The notes under the pieces were generated by a model. The model did not search any database, was not told where the DNA came from, and was given only the letters and a program-made list of their open reading frames with translations. A stretch of DNA of 64,000 bases from CAXBID01 sp963815305 (lineage in GTDB: Bacteria; Bacteroidota; Bacteroidia; Flavobacteriales; Flavobacteriaceae): contig CAWFFW010000001.1 of NCBI GenBank assembly GCA_963815305.1, positions 682,001-746,000 of the forward strand. Direction: 5' to 3'. Below, in pieces: positions 40,345 to 50,498 of the stretch (the stretch's first letter is position 1; each line of letters starts with the position of its first letter). The translations under genes and the position numbers were made by a program.

Positions 40345-41475
40345 ATGGAATTTAAAACAATCATAAAAAAACTAAATCATACACTTTCTGAAGAGGAAGA
40401 CATTGTTTTTTTAAAATGGTATAATGAATCAATATCTCATAAAGGATATTTTAATGCTGTTAAAAAAAATTATCAAACAGATTTTGAAGATATTGACATT
40501 GAAAAAAGCTGGTTGAAGCTTCAAAGCACATTAAAGTCACGTAATCAAAAAAATAGTTACTACAAGTATGCAGCCGTAGCATCCATAGTTATTCTATTAT
40601 CTGTTAATTTTATTTTATACAAAAAAGAGGCAACAAAAGTTGCTGAAATAGAACAGGTAAATCACAACACAATAGAAGTTGGTACTGATAAAGCAAACTT
40701 AACATTAGAAGATGGTACTGTTGTAGCTTTAGAAAAAGGTAACACTTACCAAATGCAGAATGCTAGCAGCAACGGTGAAAAGCTCGTGTATCAATCTAAA
40801 CATAGTGATTCAAAAGAAATCGTATATAATTATTTAACCATTCCTAGAGGTGGTCAATTTTTTATCAAATTATCTGATGGCACACAGGTTTGGTTAAATT
40901 CAGAATCACAATTAAAATATCCAGTTAGTTTTGTTGAAGGTAATACACGTGAAGTTGAACTTGTTTACGGGGAAGCTTATTTTGACGTATCACCGAGCAC
41001 AGAGCACAAAGGCGCTAAATTTAAAGTCATCAATAATTATCAAGACATTGAAGTTATAGGAACGGAGTTTAATATGAAGGCTTATAAAGGTGATGCCAAT
41101 ATATACACAACATTAGTGGAAGGTGAAGTTTTAGTTCGTGTAGATAATACAAATCAAATATTGAAACCTTCACAACAGGCCAATTTAAATCTGAATAGTG
41201 TAACTATTGGTGTTTCTACTGTTAATGTATATAACGAAATATCATGGAAAGATGGTATTTTCAGTTTTAGAAGAAAACCATTGGAAGAGATTATGAAAGT
41301 ACTATCTCGTTGGTATGACATTAAAGTAGATTTTGTGAATCCACATCTAAGAAGCGCAGGATTTAACGGGGTATTGGGTAAAGATCAAAAAATAGAAGAG
41401 ATACTAGAAGCAATTAAGAATTTCAAGGTAATTGAAGATTATGAAATTAGGGGTAAAACTGTTATCCTAAAATAA
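40345..41475 (+). CDS. FecR-family anti-sigma factor
   Basis: This 376-aa inner-membrane protein has a cytoplasmic N-terminal part (about 1-70), one transmembrane segment (YAAVASIVILLSVNFILY, about 74-91), a periplasmic FecR domain (about 160-255; IPRGGQFFIKLSDGTQVWLN, VELVYGEAYFDVSP), and a C-terminal DUF4974-like domain (about 300-376; FRRKPLEEIMKVLSRWYDI). FecR proteins hold the ECF sigma factor and receive the signal from the STN domain of the SusC receptor. It is encoded between the sigma gene and susC, the usual order in Bacteroidetes polysaccharide loci. Confidence 0.93.
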   Translation: MEFKTIIKKLNHTLSEEEDIVFLKWYNESISHKGYFNAVKKNYQTDFEDIDIEKSWLKLQSTLKSRNQKNSYYKYAAVASIVILLSVNFILYKKEATKVAEIEQVNHNTIEVGTDKANLTLEDGTVVALEKGNTYQMQNASSNGEKLVYQSKHSDSKEIVYNYLTIPRGGQFFIKLSDGTQVWLNSESQLKYPVSFVEGNTREVELVYGEAYFDVSPSTEHKGAKFKVINNYQDIEVIGTEFNMKAYKGDANIYTTLVEGEVLVRVDNTNQILKPSQQANLNLNSVTIGVSTVNVYNEISWKDGIFSFRRKPLEEIMKVLSRWYDIKVDFVNPHLRSAGFNGVLGKDQKIEEILEAIKNFKVIEDYEIRGKTVILK

Positions 41476-41489
41476 AATAAAATAAAAAA

Positions 41490-41530
41490 GGAGCGAAGCC
41501 AAACATTTTGCGGTGAGTGAACTTCGTCCC
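41490..41530 (+). promoter_or_regulatory. Imperfect hairpin in the fecR-susC gap
   Basis: GGAGCGAAG (41490-41498) can pair with CTTCGTCCC (41522-41530), with one mismatch and one G-U pair, across a 23-nt loop. It lies 15 bp after the fecR stop and about 80 bp before susC. No T-run follows it, so a simple terminator is unlikely. It could be an attenuator or mRNA-processing element, or it may be chance. Confidence 0.3.
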
Positions 41531-41610
41531 TATTAATCGTAATAATTAAAACTATTAGTAACCAAACAAATGTCTAATTAAACCAATGTATAACTAAAAC
41601 AAACAAATTT

Positions 41611-41952
41611 ATGAAAATTAATTTAATTAAGGTTCGGCTCTTCGCAAGAAAACGAACGCTAATTGCTATCATGAGAACATTTATATTCTTATTGTGCACC
41701 ACAGTATTTAGCTTTTCCGCCGAAAAGTCGTTTTCCCAAGAACAAGTGATAATAGATGCAGATAAAGTCATATCTGTAGATGAGGTATTTAACATTATTC
41801 AAAACCAAACAAAGTATCGTTTTTTATACCCCCAAGATTTATTCTCAAATGCACCTAAAGTAGAACTAAAAAAAGGAGCCATAAAATTATCTAAGCTTTT
41901 AAACAAGAGTTTTTCAGGGAACAATATTAACTTTCAATTAACAGAAGAATAA
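41611..41952 (+). CDS. SusC-like receptor, N-terminal part (signal peptide and STN domain), ended by a frameshift
   Basis: This 113-codon frame holds a signal peptide (MRTFIFLLCTTVFSFSAEKSFSQ after a short basic leader; quoted in part) and an STN signalling domain (VDEVFNIIQNQTKYRFLYPQDLF, in part; LNKSFSGNNINFQL). It stops at TAA right after LTEE. In frame +2 the expected continuation NTIVIKEKP... begins at 41951 and runs straight into the carboxypeptidase-regulatory-like and plug domains. One extra base near 41948-41950 therefore splits a single susC gene. As it stands, this fragment alone would be a periplasmic STN peptide with no receptor. Confidence 0.85.
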   Translation: MKINLIKVRLFARKRTLIAIMRTFIFLLCTTVFSFSAEKSFSQEQVIIDADKVISVDEVFNIIQNQTKYRFLYPQDLFSNAPKVELKKGAIKLSKLLNKSFSGNNINFQLTEE

Positions 41953-44900
41953 TACGATTGTAATAAAAGAAAAACCAGCATCCTCTGTTAACAATATAGA
42001 ATTAACAGATTCTCAAGGTTTTCAAATTTCTGGTACTGTAACCGATAATTCTGGGCAGCCTTTGCCTGGTGCAAATATTATTGAAAAAGGAACTTCCAAT
42101 GGTACACAGTCTGATTTTGATGGAAATTTTAGTCTTACCGTATCAAATCAAAATGCAACACTTGTAACTTCATATGTAGGGTATTTATCTCAAGAAATAA
42201 AAGTTAACAATAAAAAAGTTATTCCTATTGTTTTAAAAGAAGATGCATCAGAATTGGATGAAGTTGTAATTGTAGGTTATGGTACTACGAAAAAAGTAAA
42301 CTTAACAGGTGCTGTTGGCGTAGCTGGTGGTGAGGTTTTGGAAAACCGCGCCATTGCAACTGTGGGGCAAGGCTTACAAGGGGTTTTACCAGGATTGAAT
42401 ATTACAGTTCAAAATGGTGATCCTGCACAAAGTGTAGATTTTAATATTAGAGGATTTGAATCTATCAATGGTGGTTCACCATTAATATTAGTAGATAACG
42501 TGCCTATGGATTTGAATCAAATCAATCCAAATGATATTGAAAGTATCTCGGTTTTAAAAGATGCCTCTGCTAGTGCCATATATGGTGCGCGTGCTGCATT
42601 TGGTGTTATTTTGGTAACGACTAAAAAAGGAAAGAAAGGAAAAATAAACGTTACGTTAAGTACTGAGCAAACTGTAACGGTTCCTATATTTTTAATTGAA
42701 CCCATTACTGATCCCTATGTTTATATGACGAGCCAGAATAATCTTTCAGCTCTCAATGGAGGGTCTGCACCATATAATGCAGATAGATTAGCTGGGGCTT
42801 TGGCATATTCTCAAAATCCAACTTTTGAAAATTCATGGGGACGTGATGGTGATTTTTTGTACTATAATGGATTTAATGACTATCAAGATAAAGTGATAAC
42901 CGATCAATCTTTTCAAAAGAAATATGATTTATCTGTTTCTGGAGCTTCAGATGCTGCATCTTATTATGCATCCATTGGATATTTAGGTAAAAAGGGCTAT
43001 TTAGTAAGTGACAGAGGAAATCAAGATTTTGAACGTTTTAATGCCTTACTAAAAGCAGAATTCAAAGTTAATAATTGGTTAAGCTTAAATTCGAAAATTA
43101 TTTATTCCAATACTACCAATAAGGATCCTCGAACCTACGGTGATGCTAGTATTAATTCGGTTAATAGAATGTTGCCAATTGAGCCATTATTTTTTCCTGA
43201 TTTAGATTACTATAGAACACCAGGAGATCGTGCTGATTACGAACAATTTATCGGTGAAGCTTTTTATAATCAAAATGTGATACCATATTTAGAAGAGGGT
43301 GGCCGTGATGCTTCAACTAAACACGATACTTGGTTTACACAGGGGCTAACCATAACCCCATTTGATGGTTTTGTATTAAAAAGTGATTTTTCATATAATA
43401 CGTATTATGAGAATTATGAAGAAGTAAAGAGTAAGATAGATGTTATTGGCGGATCTGGATTTAGCGATGGTATTGATTTAACCAATGTATTTCTTGACAA
43501 TGGTTTTAGTGCAGATGATTATATATTGAACAGAAACCAGTACAATCAGTACTTTGCCTTTAACATTTTTGGTGAATATACTTATGATAAACTAGAGAAT
43601 CATGATTTTAAAGTCATGGCTGGTTTTAATCAAGAGGAGTTAAGAACCAAAAGTTTAACAGCCAGAGCAGATAACCTATTAACACCAGGTATTACTGATA
43701 TATCTGCTACAACAGGTACGCAAACTACAAATGGCGGACGACAACATAATGCATTACGTGGTGCGTTTTTTAGATTTAATTATAACTATAAAGGAAAATA
43801 TTTATTAGAAGTTAGTGGTCGTTATGATGGTACCAGTCGTTTTCCAAAAGAAGATCGTTTTGGATTTTTTCCTTCTTTCTCCGCAGGATGGAGAATATCT
43901 GAAGAATCATTTATGCAAGGTGCTTCTGGTTGGTTATCTAATTTGAAATTTAGAGGATCTTATGGAGAGTTGGGTAATCAAGCCGTTTTAAAAAGGCTAA
44001 TAACTGGACAACGTGTACCAGATTATTATCCATACGTACCGTCACTTGGTACTGGTACTGTAGAGTATACACATGGGAACGGTGCTTTACCTATCGTTTC
44101 TGCTCCGGGTCTAGTGAGTCCTACATTAGCTTGGGAGTCTGTAAACACTACAAACTTTGGTTTAGACGCTTCTTTTTTAAAAGGAAGATTAGATTTAACG
44201 GCTGACGTGTTTATAAGAGAAACAAAAGATATGTTACTAGAAGTTCCATTACCAATTATTTTAGGTGCTGATCCACCGGCCGCAAACGGTGCCGATTTAG
44301 AAACCAAAGGATGGGAACTTGCTATAAATTGGAGAGACAATGTAGGAGAAAACTGGAAATATGGTATTGGTTTAAATTTATGGGATAATCAAACAAAAAT
44401 TACCAAATTTGGGGGTATAAACCCTATAGTTACTCAAGATGATGAGTTTTACGTAGGAAAGGATATAGGAGAGATATGGGGTTTTGAAAGTGTTGGCTTA
44501 TTTGAATCTGACGCAGCAGCATTAGCAGCACCAAGTCAAAATGCTGTAAATGGTGGAGCTTGGGAGGCTGGCGATATGCAATATGCCGACCTTAATGGTG
44601 ATGGCATTATAGATAGAGGAACACAAACATTAAATACTGAGACTGGCGAGTTTGAAGTGGGCGACCTTAAGGTTATAGGTAACACCACTTCTAGATACAG
44701 TTTTGGTCTTACACCTAGTGTAGAATATAAAGGCTTATCTATTAATATGTTCTTTCAAGGGGTGTTAAAAAGAGATTTCTATCCAAATATAGGCCCACAT
44801 GCTGGATTTTGGCCATATAATGGGAGTTTAGTAACTCAAGATTTCTTAGATAATTCGTGGTCGGCTACAAATCAAGACGCTTATTTCGCAAGGCCTAGAG

Positions 44901-45175
44901 GTACCAACGTTAGAAATATACAACCACAAACTAGATATCTTCAAAATGCAGCGTATATTAGGTTGAAAAACGTTACCATAAATTATAATTTACCAGTAGA
45001 TTTAGTATCTAAATTCGGAATGAGTAATGCATCTATTTACATAGCTGGTCAAAATTTATGGGAATATAGTAAGATGCGTGGCACTTTAGATCCAGAACAA
45101 ACTCCAACAGGCAACTTGTTACAGCAGTATACCTTTGAGCGTAGCATGAGTTTAGGATTAAGAGTAACATTTTAA
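41951..45175 (+). CDS. SusC/RagA-like TonB-dependent outer-membrane receptor, main part after the frameshift
   Basis: After the frameshift the frame encodes about 1,074 residues. First is a CarboxypepD_reg-like domain (ISGTVTDNSGQPLPGANI). Then come the TonB plug (DEVVIVGYGTTKKVNLTGAV, GLQGVLPGLNI, YGARAAFGVILVTTKKGK) and a 22-stranded barrel with the terminal YTFERSMSLGLRVTF. With SusD the protein imports oligosaccharides across the outer membrane; its STN domain should also signal to FecR. The first in-frame start codon is a TTG at 42062 within the regulatory-like domain, without a signal peptide, so this part cannot be exported on its own. Restoring one base gives a normal ~1,187-aa SusC. 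Either the gene is broken or the base is a sequencing error. Its stop overlaps the first possible ATG of susD. Confidence 0.92.
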   Translation, partial: NTIVIKEKPASSVNNIELTDSQGFQISGTVTDNSGQPLPGANIIEKGTSNGTQSDFDGNFSLTVSNQNATLVTSYVGYLSQEIKVNNKKVIPIVLKEDASELDEVVIVGYGTTKKVNLTGAVGVAGGEVLENRAIATVGQGLQGVLPGLNITVQNGDPAQSVDFNIRGFESINGGSPLILVDNVPMDLNQINPNDIESISVLKDASASAIYGARAAFGVILVTTKKGKKGKINVTLSTEQTVTVPIFLIEPITDPYVYMTSQNNLSALNGGSAPYNADRLAGALAYSQNPTFENSWGRDGDFLYYNGFNDYQDKVITDQSFQKKYDLSVSGASDAASYYASIGYLGKKGYLVSDRGNQDFERFNALLKAEFKVNNWLSLNSKIIYSNTTNKDPRTYGDASINSVNRMLPIEPLFFPDLDYYRTPGDRADYEQFIGEAFYNQNVIPYLEEGGRDASTKHDTWFTQGLTITPFDGFVLKSDFSYNTYYENYEEVKSKIDVIGGSGFSDGIDLTNVFLDNGFSADDYILNRNQYNQYFAFNIFGEYTYDKLENHDFKVMAGFNQEELRTKSLTARADNLLTPGITDISATTGTQTTNGGRQHNALRGAFFRFNYNYKGKYLLEVSGRYDGTSRFPKEDRFGFFPSFSAGWRISEESFMQGASGWLSNLKFRGSYGELGNQAVLKRLITGQRVPDYYPYVPSLGTGTVEYTHGNGALPIVSAPGLVSPTLAWESVNTTNFGLDASFLKGRLDLTADVFIRETKDMLLEVPLPIILGADPPAANGADLETKGWELAINWRDNVGENWKYGIGLNLWDNQTKITKFGGINPIVTQDDEFYVGKDIGEIWGFESVGLFESDAAALAAPSQNAVNGGAWEAGDMQYADLNGDGIIDRGTQTLNTETGEFEVGDLKVIGNTTSRYSFGLTPSVEYKGLSINMFFQGVLKRDFYPNIGPHAGFWPYNGSLVTQDFLDNSWSATNQDAYFARPRGTNVRNIQPQTRYLQNAAYIRLKNVTINYNLPVDLVSKFGMSNASIYIAGQNLWEYSKMRGTLDPEQTPTGNLLQQYTFERSMSLGLRVTF

Positions 45176-46989
45176 TGAATAAGAAAAAAATATACAAAAT
45201 GAAAACATTAATTTATAAAATAGGAACATGTTTGTTTGCATCTGTCATATTGTTCAGCTGTAACGATGAATTTTTAGAGCGTTATCCGCTCGATGAATTG
45301 AGTAATGAAACTTTTTGGAAGTCTGAAAATGACTTGGCAGTATATAATAATAGTCTTTATGACCTAAGCAAAGAAGATAGACAAACAGCGGTGTTAATGG
45401 GCCATGAATCTCGAATTCGTAGCATTGATGGTAGTTACCTGTATTTAGATGGCTTCTCTGATAATTTCGCACCGCCACCAAATCAAGGTCGTGCTGGTCG
45501 TTTTAAAGAAGTGCGTGCAGGTATACATATTCCAGAGGGTACACAACTTTTTGGATATCGTTATTTCGAATTATTAAGAGCTATTAACGTAGGTCTTGAT
45601 AATATGGCTACGTCACCAGTTGAGCAATCAATTAAAGACAAGTATATTGCCGAGGCAAGAATGTTTCGCGCCTGGTTTTATTATGATAAAGTATCTAAAT
45701 TTGGTGATAACCAGTGGGTGGATAGTGAAGTTGCAACTAATAATGATGATATTCTATTTGGTACTAGAGACCCTAGAGAATTCGTAATGGATAAGGTTTT
45801 AGAAGATATCAACTTTGCGGTTGAAAATTTACCTGCCTCTTCATGGGGAGGTGATAATGGCTCACCAGGAAGATTAAATCACTGGGATGCATTAGCTTTA
45901 AAATCTAGACTTTGTTTGTTCGAGGGCACATGGAGAAAATACCATGGAGGAACAAATGCGAATGCTTGGCTTCAAGAAGCTGCAGATGCATCGAAAGACA
46001 TTATGGACAATGGACCATTTTCGCTTTATAAAACTGGAGATCCAACAATGGATTATAATGCAACACACCGTGTATTGAAAGATTTAACAGGTAACCCAGA
46101 AGTTATTCATTGGATTAAATATGAAACGGGGATAAGGACTAATAATGTTATGAAATATTTCTTGTACTATTCTGGGGGTATGACTAAAGATGCCATGGAA
46201 GATTTTTTGGCTGATGACGGATTACCACTTTCACTTTCTGATCGTGATATTGAAGTTGCTGAAATTGAAGATGTTTTTGTAAATAAAGATCCGCGGTTAA
46301 GACAAACTATTATGCATCCTGCAGACCAAAGTTTTTATGAATATAACCAAGGAACTGGTCTTGTTTACCCAAGACTTACAGGGATGCCCAATCCAGGAGG
46401 TGATCCATCTACTACGGGGTATCATATTATCAAAACGTACAATAAAGATGGGCACTTAAATCAAAATCAAGCAGAAACACCTGCAATTGTTTTTAGATTA
46501 GGCGAAATTTTATTGAACTACGCTGAGGCTAAGGCGGAATTGGGTACGATTACACAAGATGATTTGAACATAACTATAAATGAATTGCGAGATCGAGTGG
46601 ATATGCCTGCATTAGGGTTAAATCCTCCAATGGATCCGAAGTATGCTGCCGATGGAATTTCATCCCTGTTAGTTGAAATAAGACGCGAGCGCCGAATAGA
46701 ATTATTTGCAGAAGGCTTCCGTTACGATGATTTAAGACGTTGGAAGTGGGGTAAAAAATTAGAAAAGAAAAGTTATGGTATGCTTTGGGATGCTGCTGCG
46801 ATAGCAAGATTTCCAGGTGCTAATGTTCCAACTGAAATCATTGATGGGAAACCTTATATAGATGTTTATAAAGGAACACCATGGGAAAACCCTGTATTTG
46901 ATGAGTCTAAACATTATTTATGGCCAATTCCATTAGGCGCATTGGGCCAAAATCCTAAATTAGGACAAAACCCTGGATGGCCACAATAA
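45175..46989 (+). CDS. SusD/RagB-like surface glycan-binding lipoprotein
   Basis: This protein of up to 604 aa starts at 45175, overlapping the susC stop; the ATG at 45199 (MKTLIYKIG) is the more likely start because it begins the lipoprotein signal. The lipobox is LFSC, followed by NDEFLERYPLDELSNETFW, the usual SusD beginning. Later motifs include YIAEARMFRAWFYYD (TPR-like helices), RLGEILLNYAEAKAELG, RRERRIELFAEGFRYDDLRRW and the terminal LWPIP...LGQNPGW, all typical of SusD/RagB. It forms the lid over SusC and binds the polysaccharide at the cell surface. It is the last gene before a strong terminator. Confidence 0.96.
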   Translation: MNKKKIYKMKTLIYKIGTCLFASVILFSCNDEFLERYPLDELSNETFWKSENDLAVYNNSLYDLSKEDRQTAVLMGHESRIRSIDGSYLYLDGFSDNFAPPPNQGRAGRFKEVRAGIHIPEGTQLFGYRYFELLRAINVGLDNMATSPVEQSIKDKYIAEARMFRAWFYYDKVSKFGDNQWVDSEVATNNDDILFGTRDPREFVMDKVLEDINFAVENLPASSWGGDNGSPGRLNHWDALALKSRLCLFEGTWRKYHGGTNANAWLQEAADASKDIMDNGPFSLYKTGDPTMDYNATHRVLKDLTGNPEVIHWIKYETGIRTNNVMKYFLYYSGGMTKDAMEDFLADDGLPLSLSDRDIEVAEIEDVFVNKDPRLRQTIMHPADQSFYEYNQGTGLVYPRLTGMPNPGGDPSTTGYHIIKTYNKDGHLNQNQAETPAIVFRLGEILLNYAEAKAELGTITQDDLNITINELRDRVDMPALGLNPPMDPKYAADGISSLLVEIRRERRIELFAEGFRYDDLRRWKWGKKLEKKSYGMLWDAAAIARFPGANVPTEIIDGKPYIDVYKGTPWENPVFDESKHYLWPIPLGALGQNPKLGQNPGWPQ

Positions 46990-47025
46990 ATTAAAATTAG
47001 AATTGAGTTAGTTTAGTTTAGTTGT

Positions 47026-47065
47026 AAAAGCCCAAATTTTTCTTTATTGAATTTTTGGGCTTTTT
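47026..47065 (+). terminator. Rho-independent-type terminator after susD
   Basis: AAAAGCCCAAA (47026-47036) pairs perfectly with TTTGGGCTTTT (47054-47064) around a 17-nt loop, and the 3' arm ends in a T5 tract. It lies about 37 bp after the susD stop and should end the sigma-fecR-susC-susD transcript. Confidence 0.85.
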
Positions 47066-47136
47066 ATTCTAATTATTTCAACTAAATTACAGCTATGTAA
47101 TACACTAATAAAATCTTAGTAATAATAAATCATAAA

Positions 47137-50100
47137 ATGAAACATATTGTATTTTATAGTATTATAGTTCTATTTATTTTCGGTTGTAAAAGCCATAAAG
47201 AAGAGCTAAATTTAGAAAATAACTTCAAAAATCCACCAGAATCTAGTAAGCCTAAAACTTGGATGCATGCCATGAGCAGTAACATGAGTAAAGAAGGTTT
47301 AACCAAAGATTTGGAGTCAATAAAAAATGTAGGAATTGGTGGCGTACTTTTGTTTAATATTTCGCAAGGTATACCAAATGGTCCTGTAAAATATAATTCA
47401 GAATTACATCATAGCATGATAACTCATGCGGCACAAGAAAGTGAACGTTTAGGTCTAAGCTTTGGCGTGCATAATTGCGATGGTTGGACATCTAGCGGAG
47501 GGCCATGGGTAGCTCCAGAGGAAAGCATGAAAATGGTAGCATTTTCAGAAACGGTTGTGAAAGGCGGTAATACCGTTGAAGTACAACTTTCTAAACCAAC
47601 AACCCGGGAAGGTTTTTATAAAGATATAGCAGTTGTAGCCTATCCATCTCTGGAATCGGAAATAATGGATGCCAACAATAAACCCATCATTACAGCTTCA
47701 GATCCTGATTTTAACGGTGATGTTGCGACTGATGGTAAAGTGGATAGAGGAACTACTGTAGGCATGCTTGGTACTGAAAAGCCATGGATTCAATATGAAT
47801 ATAAAACACCACAAACCATCCGTTCGGTTTTTATGGTCTTCGTTCCTGGCGCAGGGGAGGCCGAACTTCAATATTCTGATGATGGTAAGGAATTCAAATC
47901 TATTAAGAAATTATTTAAAGTACGAACAGGAAAAGGGGAATGGGGCATAAATGACCATTTTCCAGCTGTTAAATCACGTTATTTTAGGCTTCAACTTAAT
48001 GAAGGTTTTACGCTAAAAGAGGCAAAATTATCAGCCACTTATTCCTTTCAAAATGTACTTGGGCGTACAAGTATGGCAAGGACAGAAGATCATAAGTTAT
48101 TGCCCATTGGAAATCCTGAACCATCAATGATAATTGATAAAAATTCAATACTCGATTTAAGTACCAGTATGAATACAGATGGCTTTTTGAAAGCAACACT
48201 TCCCGAAGGTAATTGGACCATTATGCGTTTCGGCTATACATCAACAGGTGCTTTTAACTGGCCAGCTTCTGATGAGGGACGAGGACTGGAATGCGATAAA
48301 TTTAGTAAAACAGCGATTGAAAATCATTATAATGCTTTTGTGAAAAAAGTAGTTAATAATGCCAATGGTAAAGCTGATAATGCTCTTCAATATATTGAAA
48401 TTGACAGTTATGAAATGGGTGGACAAAACTGGACTGATGATTTTGAAAGTATTTTCCAGAACAGAAAAGGTTATGATATTAAAAAATTTCTACCACTTTT
48501 TGCAGGACGGTTTATTGATGATGATGAAACTACAGAAGCTATTTTATGGGATATGCGAACCGTTTGTGGAGATTTAATGACCGAGAATTATTATGGATAC
48601 TTTACAGAACTATGCCATCAAGATGGTTTAAAAACCTATATCGAGCCCTATGGATTTGGACCCTTAAACAATTTAGATGTTGGTGGTAAAGCGGATATGA
48701 ATATGGGCGAGTTCTGGATGAGCAGACCTTTAAGAATGAACCAAATTGCTCCACCAGTTTCTGCTAGCCATATCTATGGTAAAGAGATTACTTCGGCAGA
48801 ATCATTCACTTCATTACCTGCTATTAACTGGAAAGGACACCCCGCTATGGCTAAAATAACGGGAGATAAATCTTGGGCTGCAGGAATAAACGAATTCATG
48901 TTCCATAGATTTGCACATCAGTCTAATCCGAACGTTAAACCAGGAATGACTATGAACCGCTGGGGGTTTCATTTTGACAGAACTCAAACCTGGTGGGACA
49001 ATGCGGGTGCCGATTGGTTTAAGTATATTGCTAGAGGGAGTTATTTGTTAAGACAAGGCGTTCCCGTTTCCGATTTATTGATATATGTGGGAGAAGGTGC
49101 TCCCAACGCCACTTTTGAAAGAGACGAATTTGAACCAAGTATTCCAAGTGGAACAAACTTTGATTTTGTGAATACTGATGTTTTAATGAACAGAATTAGC
49201 GTGAATAACGGAAACATGGTTTTACCTGAAGGCACCACCTATAAAATGCTTGTTTTAAAAAATTGTGAAAAATTCACCTTAAAAACATTAAAACGAATTC
49301 ATCAGCTTTCTGAAATGGGTGTGAATATTGTAGGCTTAAAACCTACAAAATTGGCAGGCTATTTAAAATCTTTAGAAGATACGCGAACGTTTATAAAATT
49401 GGTGGATGAGATATGGTCAAATCCAAGAACCTACACTGATTTTAATTGGCTTAAAATAATGGATGTCGAAGGTTTATTACCAGACTTCAATATAAAGGGA
49501 AGAGACGATATTACGTTTATGCATAGAAAAATAAATGAAACCGATATTTATTTTACATACAATCCAGATTCTGTACCCGTTCAGTTTGAATACTCCTTTC
49601 GGGTTAATGAAAAAATACCAGAATTATGGAATCCTATGACTGGTAAAACAAAAAAAATAGGTCGTTTTAAATCAAGTAATAATCAATTAAAAACTTGGGT
49701 AACGCTTGAGGCAGAAGAATCTGTATTTATTGTTTTTCGCGAGTCTTCAAAAGGTGTTGTTTCAGTCGAAGAATCTGGGAATAATCCGTTTATGACTCAA
49801 TATCTATTAGATGAAAATAATAATTTGGTTTTGGAAGCTTCTAAAAATGGAACATATGAAGTAACTACGAGTTCAGGTTCAACAGTTAAAACCATAGTTG
49901 ATGATATTCCTGAGAACATAGAAATTAAGGGAGCATGGAATGTTGAGTTTTTAAAAGAACATGCTTATGAAGCAAATCATGTTTTTAACACATTATCCGA
50001 CTGGAAGGATAATCTGGTAGACGATATCCAACATTACTCAGGAACAGCCATCTATAGAAAAACATTTGCTTTTGATAAATCAGAATTATTTAAAAACAAA

Positions 50101-50490
50101 AAGTACATTTTGGATTTAGGAGATGTGAAAATAGTTGCAGAGGTAAGGTTGAATGGTAAAAATGTAGGCGTTGATTGGATACCTCCTTTTGAATTGGATA
50201 TTACAGAGTTTTTAATAGCTGGAGACAATCAGTTAGAAATAGAGATCACCAATCAATGGTCTAATAGATTGATAGGAGATGAACGGTATCCTGTAGATTA
50301 TACGTTTGAACTTGAAGGCAATTTCCCAAAGAAAATTATGCCCGACTGGTATATCAATCAAGAACCAATCCCAGCAGGAAAACGAACTACATTCTCTACA
50401 GCTACATTTTATAAAGCGACCGATCCACTTATGCCATCTGGACTCATGGGGCCAGTACAAATTAAAGTTAAGAAAACCGTGAAATTATAA
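47137..50490 (+). CDS. GH106-family alpha-L-rhamnosidase-like lipoprotein
   Basis: This 1,117-aa protein has a lipoprotein signal (lipobox IFGC, Cys17). The first half shows the GH106 pattern: WMHAMSSNMSKEGLTKDLE, GIGGVLLFNISQG, GLSFGVHNCDGWTSSGGPW, later YIEIDSYEMGGQNWTDDFE (all short excerpts), TYIEPYGFGP and KEITSAESFTS. The C-terminal ~200 residues form a galactose-binding-like sandwich (AEVRLNGKNVGVDWIPPFELD) and end with LMPSGLMGPVQIKV. Length and order match GH106. Known members remove alpha-L-rhamnose from pectic and other glycans by inversion, with Glu residues and a calcium ion. It is anchored in the outer membrane or periplasm. A degraded copy of its 3' end is found at 51747. Confidence 0.88.
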   Translation: MKHIVFYSIIVLFIFGCKSHKEELNLENNFKNPPESSKPKTWMHAMSSNMSKEGLTKDLESIKNVGIGGVLLFNISQGIPNGPVKYNSELHHSMITHAAQESERLGLSFGVHNCDGWTSSGGPWVAPEESMKMVAFSETVVKGGNTVEVQLSKPTTREGFYKDIAVVAYPSLESEIMDANNKPIITASDPDFNGDVATDGKVDRGTTVGMLGTEKPWIQYEYKTPQTIRSVFMVFVPGAGEAELQYSDDGKEFKSIKKLFKVRTGKGEWGINDHFPAVKSRYFRLQLNEGFTLKEAKLSATYSFQNVLGRTSMARTEDHKLLPIGNPEPSMIIDKNSILDLSTSMNTDGFLKATLPEGNWTIMRFGYTSTGAFNWPASDEGRGLECDKFSKTAIENHYNAFVKKVVNNANGKADNALQYIEIDSYEMGGQNWTDDFESIFQNRKGYDIKKFLPLFAGRFIDDDETTEAILWDMRTVCGDLMTENYYGYFTELCHQDGLKTYIEPYGFGPLNNLDVGGKADMNMGEFWMSRPLRMNQIAPPVSASHIYGKEITSAESFTSLPAINWKGHPAMAKITGDKSWAAGINEFMFHRFAHQSNPNVKPGMTMNRWGFHFDRTQTWWDNAGADWFKYIARGSYLLRQGVPVSDLLIYVGEGAPNATFERDEFEPSIPSGTNFDFVNTDVLMNRISVNNGNMVLPEGTTYKMLVLKNCEKFTLKTLKRIHQLSEMGVNIVGLKPTKLAGYLKSLEDTRTFIKLVDEIWSNPRTYTDFNWLKIMDVEGLLPDFNIKGRDDITFMHRKINETDIYFTYNPDSVPVQFEYSFRVNEKIPELWNPMTGKTKKIGRFKSSNNQLKTWVTLEAEESVFIVFRESSKGVVSVEESGNNPFMTQYLLDENNNLVLEASKNGTYEVTTSSGSTVKTIVDDIPENIEIKGAWNVEFLKEHAYEANHVFNTLSDWKDNLVDDIQHYSGTAIYRKTFAFDKSELFKNKKYILDLGDVKIVAEVRLNGKNVGVDWIPPFELDITEFLIAGDNQLEIEITNQWSNRLIGDERYPVDYTFELEGNFPKKIMPDWYINQEPIPAGKRTTFSTATFYKATDPLMPSGLMGPVQIKVKKTVKL

Positions 50491-50498
50491 ATTTTAAT

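Noticed and set aside
41940..41960. Programmed +1 ribosomal frameshift in susC
   Set aside because: No slippery run, rare-codon stop context or stimulatory structure is visible, and the SusC family is not known to use one. A mutation or sequencing error is simpler.
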